Origin: Streptomyces netropsis
GTDB taxonomy: Bacteria; Actinomycetota; Actinomycetes; Streptomycetales; Streptomycetaceae
Assembly: GCF_014203545.1 (NCBI RefSeq)
Contig: NZ_JACHJG010000002.1
Span: 743,824-807,823 of the forward strand
Direction: 5' to 3'
DNA: 64,000 bases
The position numbers and the translations under genes are program-made. The notes beneath the pieces were generated by a model. That model was not told where the DNA came from and searched no databases. It saw only the letters and a list, made by a program, of their open reading frames with translations. The number at the start of each line of letters is the position of its first letter. Positions within the stretch are counted from its first letter, which is position 1. Shown here in pieces: positions 53,465-61,051 of this stretch.

Positions 53465-54111
53465 ACCAACAACTCTCCGAGCGAAGGATCACCCCTCTCC
53501 CCATCCGGGTCCGGCCCCGTCCTGGGGAACGGCCCGACGACTTCATCTGCCGTCTGGCACGGGCCAACCACCTCAAGCCGAGCTACCTCCACGACCTGGT
53601 CCACGGCCCCCCTCTCTGGGTCGGCGCCCCCAAGATCGACAGGCTCGCCCTCTTCTCCGGCATCCCTGAAAACGTCCTTGAACGGACCTTGCTGCCGGTC
53701 AGTACACCGTTCATGGACATCAAACCCGTCGAGGGACAAAGCGTTGAGGAACACGCACAGCAGCGTTTGTACTTCCGGATCCGCCGTGACGCCGGCAGCC
53801 GCGGCCTGACCGTTCGAGTCCTGGCACAACGACACCAAGTCTCCCGGCGAACCGTCCGAAGAGCTCTTGACGCCTCTGACCCACCTCCGGACAGGTTGGT
53901 CCGCCAAGTTCCCCTGCGCTTGAAACCACTCAAGCCGATCATCGACCCCATGCTCACGGAAGGGCTCACACCAAGGCAGATCTGGGTGCGGCTGATCGAC
54001 GAACACGACATCGTTCTCCGTCTCAATGCCCTCATGGTCTACTCCCGTGAATGGCATCTCACGCGCAACCGGCCCGAGCACCCGCCTCTGGTCCAGTTCA
54101 CTCGCGGATAA
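53461..54111 (+). CDS. Short TniQ-like target selector with C-terminal HTH
   Basis: 216 residues from a GTG overlapping the TnsC stop (GTGA). The N-terminus has the TniQ opening TPLPIRVRPRPGERPDDFIC followed by RLARANHLKPSYLHDLV. The zinc-finger cysteines expected in many TniQ/TnsD proteins are not evident (one Cys only). From about residue 110 the sequence changes to helix-turn-helix type (LTVRVLAQRHQVSRRTVRRA, then TEGLTPRQIWVRLIDEH), similar to IS21-type IstA N-termini. I infer a DNA-binding target selector. It is much shorter than Tn7 TnsD. Confidence 0.75.
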   Translation: MNQQLSERRITPLPIRVRPRPGERPDDFICRLARANHLKPSYLHDLVHGPPLWVGAPKIDRLALFSGIPENVLERTLLPVSTPFMDIKPVEGQSVEEHAQQRLYFRIRRDAGSRGLTVRVLAQRHQVSRRTVRRALDASDPPPDRLVRQVPLRLKPLKPIIDPMLTEGLTPRQIWVRLIDEHDIVLRLNALMVYSREWHLTRNRPEHPPLVQFTRG

Positions 54112-54183
54112 AGCCACCAGGGGAAGTGACCTGAACCACTCAAACTTCGATGGCACTGCTCAACCTGCGTTGTCACAGGACAC

Positions 54184-54509
54184 CCGCCCTGCGCGCGGCC
54201 CAGATCGAGCTCCACCAGGTGACCGCAGAGCTCGCCGCGCTCACCGACCGGCTGCCCTGGTCCGTCGTCCCGCTGCCGGGCTGGAACGAGCCCCACCGCT
54301 GGTACCGCACCGAATGCCCCGACAGCCCCGGCTGGACCGACGAAGAGCAGCAGACAGTCGACACACTGCGCGGCCGCGCCCGGGAGCTGTCCGTCCTCAT
54401 CTCCACCGACCCCTTCTGGGAGACGGTGGAGAAGGGATCGGTCGTCGAGGCGCGGATGGCGCTCAAGCACGCCCACGAGAAAGCCGCCGGCGACCGGGCG
54501 GCCGCGTAA
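54184..54509 (+). pseudogene. Hypothetical gene truncated at its 5' end by the Tn7-like element
   Basis: The frame open from the transposon edge encodes LRAAQIELHQVTAELAALTD, then RLPWSVVPLPGWNEPHRWYR and DPFWETVEKGSVVEARMALK ending GDRAAA. This is a small Streptomyces family of unknown function that normally begins upstream of the AAQ/ELHQV block. The only ATG (54150) lies inside the right end of the transposon, so the native N-terminus is lost. A fusion protein from 54150 could still be made. The downstream gene follows by 11 bases in the same direction. Confidence 0.6.
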
Positions 54510-54520
54510 CAGGGACAACG

Positions 54521-55141
54521 GTGAACGGGCGCGCCGGGGCGGGCGACGGGCAGGTACCGGAGCGAACTCCGACACCTCAGATCTGGGTGCGCACCTACGA
54601 CGGCCAAGAGATCATCGGGCGCCTGCTGCGCAGGTGGCAGGCACCCGACGGCCAGTGGTTCTACGAGGTCTCCCTCACCCTGTGGGCCCACGCCAACGTC
54701 CACGGCCAGGACGTCGCCGAGCCCGCCGACATCACCTTCTCCGTACCGGCCACCCACGTCGCCCCCGTCCCCGACACCTCCTACGAGGGCGTCCCGGTCC
54801 GGCGCCATCCTGCGGCGATCGCCCGATCCCGGAGCGGACGCAAGCCGACCACGCCGCCCCCGGCGGAGCCGGGGACCGGGCCCGGCAAGAGCGGGGACGC
54901 CGACTGGCCGCAGGTCCGTGGGGACGGCACCGACCGCTGGAAGATCGACCACCCGCGCTACGCCTACACCCAGACCGGCCCACGGCGCACCATCGTCCAC
55001 CACAGCAGCTGCTTCACCGCCTCGCGGGGACCGGCGGAGCTGACCACTGCGCAGGCCGTCGAGGCGTTGCGCCAGCCCGGGGCCGTGGCGTGCGGAGTGT
55101 GCGGGGCCGACCGGCTCGGGGGCCGACCGCGTCCTAGGTGA
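54521..55141 (+). CDS. DUF6233-like protein
   Basis: 206 residues from a GTG with agggac 5 bases upstream. The N-terminal part (PQIWVRTYDGQEIIGRLLRR, then WYEVS-like WFYEVSLTLWAHANVHGQDV) and the C-terminal part (RTIVHHSSCFTASRGPAELT, then EALRQPGAVACGVCGADRLG) fit the DUF6233 type of Streptomyces proteins. The three C-terminal cysteines (C in HHSSC, CGVC) suggest a small zinc site. Function unknown. These genes commonly sit on integrative elements and plasmids. Confidence 0.65.
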   Translation: MNGRAGAGDGQVPERTPTPQIWVRTYDGQEIIGRLLRRWQAPDGQWFYEVSLTLWAHANVHGQDVAEPADITFSVPATHVAPVPDTSYEGVPVRRHPAAIARSRSGRKPTTPPPAEPGTGPGKSGDADWPQVRGDGTDRWKIDHPRYAYTQTGPRRTIVHHSSCFTASRGPAELTTAQAVEALRQPGAVACGVCGADRLGGRPRPR

Positions 55142-55320
55142 GCTTCGGCGTCCAGGCCGATCTTGGTCATCCGGTGCTGGGTTTGGTGCCCTGGCGGCCG
55201 CGTCCGGGGAGGCGCCGGAGGCTGGTGGACGTCGCGGAGTGGGGGGGGGCGGGGCGTTGCGTCTGACCTGCCCCCCGGAGCGCGTGCCGGGTGCTGCGGT
55301 GCCGGTGTCGAATCCGGCTG

Positions 55321-56637
55321 TCACACGCTGGCGACGGCCGACGACAGGGCTTCGAACCGATAGACCATGCGCTGAGAGCTGACGGTGTCGATGAGCCCTT
55401 CGGCCTGGTCGAGGAATTGCCGTGCCTGGTCGCCGTCGCCGCACTGGTGGAGGGTGTCGGCCAGGTCGAGCACGGCGTAGAGGTGGTCGCGCGGGTAGTC
55501 GGGCGCAGCTGTCTCGACGCGGCGGCGCAGGAAGGGCACGGCGCGTGATGGCTGGTCGCAGGCGAGCCAGGCCCGGCCGGTGGCGGCGTCCACGGAGTCC
55601 TTCGTGAGCCAGGTCGCCCACCATGGCGTGCGCTGGTCGGGAGAGCCGAGGTGGAGCAGTGCTTCGTCGCGGGAGCGGAGGATCGCGTCAGGGTCGTGTC
55701 GCTGCCCTGCGGCGTAGACGCGTCGGTCGGCGATCACTGCGGCCACGGCGGACGGGAGCTCTGGCGTTCGCGCGGCGATGTCGAGCAGTGCTGCGGAGTC
55801 GTTGTGGTGGCCCAGCCATGCGGCCTGATACGCGGCGGAGGCAACAAGGTTGGCGGTTGCGTGGCGGCTGGTCAGCGACGTTCCGGCCTCGCGGGCCAGT
55901 CGCATTCCCGTGTGGTAGACGCGTTGGGCCTGAGGGTGGCGGCGGGCGTCGAAGAGCATCCAGCCGACCTGTTCGCTGAGCTCGATGTAGGCGGTATGGA
56001 GCCGGTCGGCGAGAGACCCGTGGCTGCGGGCCTGTGCCACGACCCGGGACGTGCTCTGCCAGATGCCGAGGCCCCAGGTGAGGTCGCCGCTGGCGCTCCC
56101 GGTGGAGTCGTCCATCTCCCGGAGGTCCCGAACGGCGTTCTCGATCGAGCTGACCAGTCGCTCGTTCAGACGCGTGGTGGACGGTGCGGCGGTGGCCTCC
56201 GCGATGGGGCCGAGCAGCAGTGCGAGGGCGGGCGCAGTGGCCGCGGATCCGGTGAGCATGAGGAGGTTCCGGCGGTCCATGATGTCTCCTTGGCTGATCT
56301 CGTGGAGCAGAGCCTCCAGGGGTGCGTCGCCGGGCGCGTCAAGGTGACGGTGACGAGTCCGGGGACGAGGTTGGTCCCATCCGATGTCGGACGCGGTGAT
56401 GCACCGTCCGGCCCTGGCGGTGAGCACGGCCAGGGCGTCTGCCTGGTTGTCAGGCTGCGGGTGAGAGGGGGCCTCGCGTAGCCAGGGGTAGGCCGCCTTC
56501 AGGTTGAGGGGAGAGCAGCCGCGGCGGGCCCGCCGTTCGTTGATGCGGGCGATGAGCTGCTCCGGCCGCATCCTCAGTTGCTGTAAGAGGGCGGCGAGCA
56601 CGGTGGCCGGCGGTGCGTCGAGCGCGGCTGGCTCCAT
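55321..56637 (-). CDS. TPR-type regulator-like protein (Streptomyces NsdA/NsdB-like)
   Basis: About 438 residues from the ATG at 56637. An N-terminal helix-turn-helix-type region (LLQQLRMRPEQLIARINER) is followed by a linker with MDRRNLLMLTGSAATAPALA, which looks like a twin-arginine or membrane-like segment but is common inside these regulators. The rest is a TPR-like helical array (ELSEQVGWMLFDARRHPQAQ, then AYQAAWLGHHNDSAALLDIA and LYAVLDLADTLHQCGDGDQA). Such proteins affect differentiation or antibiotic production in Streptomyces. It is divergent from the tap chimera and a palindrome lies between. Confidence 0.65.
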   Translation of the reverse strand: MEPAALDAPPATVLAALLQQLRMRPEQLIARINERRARRGCSPLNLKAAYPWLREAPSHPQPDNQADALAVLTARAGRCITASDIGWDQPRPRTRHRHLDAPGDAPLEALLHEISQGDIMDRRNLLMLTGSAATAPALALLLGPIAEATAAPSTTRLNERLVSSIENAVRDLREMDDSTGSASGDLTWGLGIWQSTSRVVAQARSHGSLADRLHTAYIELSEQVGWMLFDARRHPQAQRVYHTGMRLAREAGTSLTSRHATANLVASAAYQAAWLGHHNDSAALLDIAARTPELPSAVAAVIADRRVYAAGQRHDPDAILRSRDEALLHLGSPDQRTPWWATWLTKDSVDAATGRAWLACDQPSRAVPFLRRRVETAAPDYPRDHLYAVLDLADTLHQCGDGDQARQFLDQAEGLIDTVSSQRMVYRFEALSSAVASV

Positions 56638-56718
56638 GGGCACTCCAAGTCCGGCGGGGTCCTGGCCGGAAGGTACCACCGCTCGGGGTGCCGGCAGGAG
56701 AGGGGACGAAAGGGGCTT

Positions 56719-56732
56719 GGTGTACGTACACC
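56719..56732. promoter_or_regulatory. Perfect 14-bp palindrome, operator candidate
   Basis: The sequence ggtgtacgtacacc lies 82 bp upstream of the TPR regulator start and about 125 bp upstream of the divergent chimera. A related half-site (gcacctcgtacacc) follows at about 56773. Its place suggests a binding site for a dimeric repressor, possibly the regulator itself. Confidence 0.5.
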
Positions 56733-56858
56733 GGCGTCAATCCGGGTGTAGATAAACCGAGTTGGTGCGTGCACCTCGTACACCGCGGAGGCCTCTCGCG
56801 ATCACGGATCCGCCTCCGGTTGGCTGTCTCACCTCGCAGAGCTTCGTGGAGGTGAGTG

Positions 56859-57737
56859 ATGCAAGCGGTGATCTTCGGCGCTTCCGGGCTGCTCGGCCGC
56901 AGCGTGGTGCGCGCCTTCGGCGACATGACCGTGACGGGTACCGGCTTCAGCCGGACCGCCGGCGGGCTGGTCAGGGTCGACGCCACGTCGGCCGACGACA
57001 TCGAGGACCTGCTTGGCCGGGTCCGGCCGGATGCCGTTGTCAACTGCGTGGGCGAGCGCCGGCCCGAGGTGTGGGCGGGTACCCCGGCTCAGGCCCGTGA
57101 CAGGAACGTCGACGCGGCCCGGCTGATCGCGGAGGGCGCGAGTCGGTGTGGGGCACGGCTCCTGCACATCTCCAGCGACTACGTATTCGACGGGAAGGCG
57201 GCGCCCTACCGGCCTGACAGCCTCCCGAACCCGCTGAACGCCGCGATGGCGCGGCGCAAGCAGCTCGACCCGACGATGGCGCTGCTGGAGACCGCGATCA
57301 AGGCGACGGCGAAGGGCGGCATCGGCAAGCTGCGCCAGCGCAGCCGGGGCCAGGTGCCGTACTACGAGGAGTACCCGGCGCTCAGCCGGGAGACGTGGCG
57401 CCCCGACATCCGGGCCGCCGTGCTGGCGAACCAGCGCGTAGGCCTGCACCGCAAGCTGATGAAGACGGCGGCCGCCGCCGACCTGTACCCGACCTCCATC
57501 GGCACCGACGCGATCGTCTCCCCCTCGCCCGGCCCGTCCCCGCTGGACGTCCTGCCGCACACGCCCGAGGGCAAGCCGGCGCCCGGCACGTTTCGGCTCG
57601 GGGTCTCGCCCGGGATGGTCAAGCACCAGGGCACCCAGACCGTCCTGTGGGCGGAGCAGCAGTTCGAGGAGCGCGGCGGTGTCTTCAACATCTCCAACCT
57701 CATCAAGACCGACCAGAGCGCCGGAGAAGGGGAGTAG
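56859..57737 (+). CDS. Chimeric ORF: RmlD-like N-terminus fused to the C-terminus of telomere-associated Tap
   Basis: About 292 residues. Residues 1-125 are a Rossmann dTDP-4-dehydrorhamnose reductase-like start: VIFGASGLLGRSVVRAFGD, then VRPDAVVNCVGERRPEVWA and LLHISSDYVFDGKAAPYRPD. At about 57240, just where an RmlD protein would continue NPLNAYGRTK, the sequence switches to MARRKQLDPTMALLETAIKA, and the last 130 residues follow Tap: VLANQRVGLHRKLMKTAAAA, then PSPGPSPLDVLPHTPEGKP and FRLGVSPGMVKHQGTQTVLW. The catalytic Tyr-x3-Lys of the reductase is missing and Tap is normally above 700 residues. An aggtgag ribosome site fits the ATG at 56859. Activity is doubtful, but the frame is open to the tpg gene 6 bp on. 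Confidence 0.75.
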   Translation: MQAVIFGASGLLGRSVVRAFGDMTVTGTGFSRTAGGLVRVDATSADDIEDLLGRVRPDAVVNCVGERRPEVWAGTPAQARDRNVDAARLIAEGASRCGARLLHISSDYVFDGKAAPYRPDSLPNPLNAAMARRKQLDPTMALLETAIKATAKGGIGKLRQRSRGQVPYYEEYPALSRETWRPDIRAAVLANQRVGLHRKLMKTAAAADLYPTSIGTDAIVSPSPGPSPLDVLPHTPEGKPAPGTFRLGVSPGMVKHQGTQTVLWAEQQFEERGGVFNISNLIKTDQSAGEGE

Positions 57738-57743
57738 CAGGTC

Positions 57744-58301
57744 ATGGTCGATTCGCTCGGGGACAGCCTGGACCGCGCGCTGGAGGGGGCGTTCACCCGC
57801 CGCATCCCGCAGTCCGCTCAGGCGCAGATGAAGTACCTGGTCAAGCAGCTCAAGGGCACCAAGGCCGCCGCCCTGGCGCTCGGGATCTCCCAGCGCACCG
57901 TGGAGCGGTACATGACGGGCAAGCTCAAGCGGCCCCGGCAGGAGCTGCGCGCCCGCCTGGAGCGCGAGGTCAAGAAGAGGTGGCAGCCCCAGGTGAGGGC
58001 GAAGGCGAAGAAGAAGGCCGCGACCACTGGCGGCATCGTCGTCTCCACCCGCGCCCGATTCGGGTTCACCGCGGCCTCGGGCACGACCGACGATGCCCGG
58101 ATCCGCGACATCACCCAGGCTCTGCCGCCCACCTTTGCCGACCAGCTGTTCACCGCGCGGGAACAGGGCGCCAATGAGGACCAGCTCCGGCAGATCGCCG
58201 CCGACGGCCTCGCGAAGATGTACTTCCGCGCCAACGACAGCCGCGCGCACGGCCTGGGCGTGGAGTTCACCGACGTGGAGCGGCTCGACATCGAGCTGTG
58301 A
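57744..58301 (+). CDS. tpg: Telomere terminal protein Tpg
   Basis: A 185-residue protein of the Tpg family, which is covalently attached to the 5' ends of linear Streptomyces chromosomes and plasmids and primes end patching. The N-terminus has MVDSLGDSLDRALEGAFTRR, then QSAQAQMKYLVKQLKGTKAA and the helix-turn-helix AALALGISQRTVERYMTGKL. The C-terminal part (ARFGFTAASGTTDDARIRDI, then ITQALPPTFADQLFTAREQG) is the conserved Tpg region. The length is normal and the frame intact. Usually it follows a full tap gene. Here only the Tap C-terminus is present, so an intact tap elsewhere would be needed. Confidence 0.85.
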   Translation: MVDSLGDSLDRALEGAFTRRIPQSAQAQMKYLVKQLKGTKAAALALGISQRTVERYMTGKLKRPRQELRARLEREVKKRWQPQVRAKAKKKAATTGGIVVSTRARFGFTAASGTTDDARIRDITQALPPTFADQLFTAREQGANEDQLRQIAADGLAKMYFRANDSRAHGLGVEFTDVERLDIEL

Positions 58302-58316
58302 TCACCCGCCCATGAC

Positions 58317-58352
58317 AAGGGGCCCCGAACCGCGCGCGGTTCGGGGCCCCTT
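58317..58352. terminator. Strong terminator hairpin after tpg
   Basis: An 18-bp perfect inverted repeat (aaggggccccgaaccgcg and its complement) without loop bases lies 15 bases after the tpg stop. It may serve both strands. Confidence 0.8.
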
Positions 58353-58629
58353 CCATATGTCGCCGCCGGGTCAGCCGGCGGCGGCCTTCTCTTCGGCGAG
58401 CGCCTTCTTGGTGGCTTTGTCGCCGAGAGCAAACAGCGTTTGTTGGTCAGCGCAGAGAGCAGTCCGGCGACGGGAGAAAGCGTGTTGTGGAGTTCTGGAA
58501 GCGCGTCGGTGTTTGCGTCCTGCTGACTGATGTGCGAATGGTTCCTTCCCGTCGGCCCCGCCGGAGCGCTGTCCTCCGTACCACGCTGTGCCTACGATCG
58601 TCTGCACGGCGCAGGCTTGGGGGTAGGCG
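58353..58629. other. Intergenic region with a minus-strand gene remnant
   Basis: The open minus-strand frame that ends at 58371 reads LGDKATKKALAEEKAAAG at its C-terminus and sits just behind the hairpin, as a genuine gene end would. Upstream it degenerates into low-quality sequence, so this is probably the tail of a deleted gene. No other element is visible before the membrane-protein gene. Confidence 0.4.
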
Positions 58630-59496
58630 ATGTCAGGATCGTGGCACCACCCGGGGGCGGTTCCGCCACCACTTCCCAATCCCGGTGCCCTCCTGGGTGG
58701 CGCCTTGGGAATCCTGGGCAGGACCTGGCGTCCCCTGCTGGTGGCCCTGCTGTTGGCGGAGCTGGTGGTGCTGACGGTGCCCATCGCCGCCGGGTTGTGT
58801 ATCTACGCGCTCGTGGGCGGGTTTGCCTCGGAGGAGGGTGAGACTCTGGAGGCGTGGGACATCTTCCTTAGCGCGGGCATTCCCGTCCTCCTGTCCCTCT
58901 ACCTGCTCCAGGGCGTGGTGGGCTCCCTGGCAGCTACCTTGGCCGAGCAGGACGAGCGAGGAACACGGGTTACCGTACGGAGGCTCCTGAGGGCGAGCCT
59001 GCCCCGGATACCCGGCACGGTCGGCGCGTACCTGCTGACCGCGTTCCTGTTCCCCCTGCTGGTAAGCCCCCTAGCCCCGCTGGTGGCCTGGCCGTGGGTC
59101 CTGTACTCACTTGCCCCCTCGGTTACGGCACACGAAGAGGTCGGAATGTTCCGGGCCCTGCGCCGTGCGTCGAAACTGGTCAAGGGGGTGTGGTGGCAGG
59201 TGTTCGTGGCCATGGCGTTCGCGGCCCTGATCGGGTTCGGCGCGGACATGTTGATGGGGTTCCTCGTGCCCGCCGACTGGGTGGTCAGTGCGGCCGACGA
59301 TGGCTTCGGGGGTGTCGGAGAGGACCTCAGGTTCCTCGGCGCCCTCGTCGTGGGCATCACTGGCTTCGTCTGCGTACTGATGTTCCAGACTGCCTTGATT
59401 CATTTGGTTGGCGCCCAGCTCTACACGCCGCTGCGGGACCGTCACGACACTCTGGCCACGCACCCCGCGCCCGCCGCCGTTCCGCCGCCGCGTTGA
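58630..59496 (+). CDS. Membrane protein, glycerophosphodiesterase-membrane-domain-like
   Basis: 288 residues with about six membrane helices (LVALLLAELVVLTVPIAAGL, then VLLSLYLLQGVVGSLAATLA and PWVLYSLAPSV, and VAMAFAALIGFGADM). The order of a proline-rich cytosolic N-terminus, then GALLGGALGILGRTWRPLL, LLRASLPRIPGTVGAYLLTA and FRALRRASKLVKGVWWQVFV is the pattern of Streptomyces GPDPase_memb/DUF7847-type proteins. No catalytic motif is present. Function unknown. Confidence 0.7.
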   Translation: MSGSWHHPGAVPPPLPNPGALLGGALGILGRTWRPLLVALLLAELVVLTVPIAAGLCIYALVGGFASEEGETLEAWDIFLSAGIPVLLSLYLLQGVVGSLAATLAEQDERGTRVTVRRLLRASLPRIPGTVGAYLLTAFLFPLLVSPLAPLVAWPWVLYSLAPSVTAHEEVGMFRALRRASKLVKGVWWQVFVAMAFAALIGFGADMLMGFLVPADWVVSAADDGFGGVGEDLRFLGALVVGITGFVCVLMFQTALIHLVGAQLYTPLRDRHDTLATHPAPAAVPPPR

Positions 59497-59576
59497 CCCG
59501 GCTCGACTGGCTCCGACATGCCCCCACAGTGCTGCCGGAGGCCTCCACGCCACCCCATGTGTTGCTGCCGCAGTGA

Positions 59577-60096
59577 TCACCAAGCGCTCTCGGAAGTCGC
59601 CAACAGGCCTTCTTGGTTACGACCTACGCAGCCATTCTTGGCCTGCTGGTAGTCCTCGTACGTCACGGCGTTCAGCGCCTCGATCCGGGCGAGGGTCTCC
59701 CCCATGTCGTCCTGCTTCATCGCGGTGTCCATGAACTTCAGGAACAGCTCCACCATCGCGTGGCTCTTCCAGGTGCGCAGTTCCGCCTCGTTCAGCAGCT
59801 CCGGACCGCCGGCCTCCATCATGTCGACCAGCCGCTCCCGGGCCCTCCACTCCCGGCGCCGACGCCACCAGCTCCCGCCCGGCCGCCGGTTCAGATCCCG
59901 CAGCTTGCGGATCTGCTCCACCATGGCCCTGATCTGCGTCTCCTGCTCGGGCGTCCATGCCTTCCCAGAGCCGTCAGCAAGCGCCTGGACGGCCTCCCGG
60001 GCGGCCTCGCTGCCGTCGCGGCCCGTCGCCGCTCAGCTGCTCCACGGCCGTCCTGAGCGCCGCTTTCGCCGCGCTCGCATCGTCGTGTTCGGACAC
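59577..60096 (-). pseudogene. Frameshifted hypothetical gene
   Basis: A GTG at 60096 with a ggagaagggga upstream opens SEHDDASAAKAALRTAVEQL then SGDG. Near 60020-60028 coding potential moves one frame to GSEAAREAVQALADGSGKAW, then TPEQETQIRAMVEQIRKLRD and HAMVELFLKFMDTAMKQDDM, ending at 59577. The second part alone has no start codon before the internal ATG at 59924. The two parts together look like one soluble, helical protein of about 172 residues broken by a single-base shift. Family not recognised. A sequencing error is possible. Confidence 0.5.
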
Positions 60097-60166
60097 GCTC
60101 TCCCCTTCTCCTCCGGAACGCGCAGCATGCCTGCCGCGCGGCGCCCCGGGCAATCGGGCGGCCGGG

Positions 60167-60652
60167 CTACTGGGGGTTCGGGTTCGCCTCGCCGGGCGCG
60201 GTCGCCGTTCGGCGGGAGCGCCGGCGGATGACGTCGGGCAACTGGCTGGAGGCGGCGGCCGGGATGAAGAACAGCCCGATCATGCCGAGCCCGGTCACGG
60301 CGGCGCTCAGCAGGCCCACCGACACCGACGGGTTGTCGACCGAGGCCACCCCGCAGAACACCGAGAAGGCGGCGACGAACACCAGCGAGGCGACGATCCA
60401 CCGCTCCCGCAGCGACGACCGGGTGCCGGCCACCACGCTCAGCCACCACGTCCAGCCCGTCATCACGCAGAACAGGACGGCCGCCGGCGGCAGCAGCACG
60501 GGCGGCGCCCACCGCGCGACGTCGCCGCGGGACAGCTCCTGCCCGGTCAGGTAGCCGACCTGGACCAGCCAGACCAGGTACACCGGCACCTCGATCGCGA
60601 TGACCACCCACATCAAGACCCGCAGACCCCGTAACGCGCCGCGCTCGCTCAT
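60167..60652 (-). CDS. Four-helix membrane protein of unknown function
   Basis: 161 residues, MSERGALRGLRVLMWVVIAI, with four predicted helices (VLMWVVIAIEVPVYLVWLVQ, then WAPPVLLPPAAVLFCVMTGW, WIVASLVFVAAFSVFCGVAS, and LLSAAVTGLGMIGLFFIPAA) and a basic C-terminus. The ATG at 60652 has gggagggcc upstream. A start eight codons earlier is possible. No family recognised. Confidence 0.6.
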   Translation of the reverse strand: MSERGALRGLRVLMWVVIAIEVPVYLVWLVQVGYLTGQELSRGDVARWAPPVLLPPAAVLFCVMTGWTWWLSVVAGTRSSLRERWIVASLVFVAAFSVFCGVASVDNPSVSVGLLSAAVTGLGMIGLFFIPAAASSQLPDVIRRRSRRTATAPGEANPNPQ

Positions 60653-60808
60653 CCCTTGGCCCTCCCCCTCGATCATCAAGGCCAGGGGAACGTAGCGGCC
60701 CGGCACCGGCGCCCACCAGAGCGCGTCACCCGCAGGGGTGGAGACCGGCCGGGAGCGCCCCGCCGTCGTCGGTCTCTGTCCACAGGCCCGGTCCGATGGG
60801 GTGTTCGT

Positions 60809-61051
60809 ATGACTGAGGAAGGGAAGGCCAAGAAGGCGGCCAGGACGCGCGCCAAGATCATGGAGGGCTTCGCCCGTGCGGAGCGGGCCCTGTTCACCCG
60901 GCCCGCGCCGAAATCGCCGCGAGCCCAGATGAAATTCCTTCGCACGCGGGAGAAGGGCTCCACCAAGTCCCTCGCGGCGCGGCTGGGCGTGTCCCGCAAG
61001 ACGGTGCAGCGCTACCTCCGTCCGCTCGATGTGGGGCTTCTCCGCGGGTGA
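60809..61051 (+). pseudogene. Second tpg-like gene, truncated after its HTH
   Basis: The first 70 residues (KIMEGFARAERALFTRPAPK, then SPRAQMKFLRTREKGSTKSL and AARLGVSRKTVQRYLR) align with the N-terminus of the intact Tpg at 57744 (same ..A.AQMK.L.......AALALGISQRTVERYM pattern). At about 61020 the sequence runs directly into the minus-strand TnsB remnant, and only ten foreign residues follow before the stop at 61051. About 115 C-terminal residues are lost, including the region conserved for terminal proteins. It is thus a fragment. Confidence 0.75.

Larger units (their letters stand above)
49512..54182 (+). mobile_element. Compact Tn7-like transposon (TnsA-TnsB-TnsC-TniQ)
   Basis: The element is bounded by inverted ends starting TGTCCTGTG: on the left from 49512, on the right as its complement ending at 54182. 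Inside the left end lie three TnsB-type repeats of about 17 bases, GCCAyCGAwGwyTGAyC-like, at 49520, 49540 and 49571. Inside the right end are two inverted copies at 54140-54156 and 54160-54176. Four overlapping genes fill it, with no cargo. A 5-bp target duplication is not certain: a ccgcc occurs on both sides but is offset by two bases on the left. Boundaries are therefore accurate to a few bases only. Confidence 0.8.

Noticed and set aside
49505..54188. ccgcc as target-site duplication of the Tn7-like element
   Set aside because: Copies are not directly adjacent to both TGT/ACA ends (two extra bases on the left), and GC-rich chance matches are common.
56613..56855. 80-residue plus-strand ORF in the regulator-chimera gap
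   Set aside because: No ribosome site or conserved pattern; lies over the regulator's start and the palindrome.
58097..58530. Plus-strand ORF over the tpg end and terminator
   Set aside because: Runs through the strong hairpin at 58317-58352 and is in a shadow frame of tpg.
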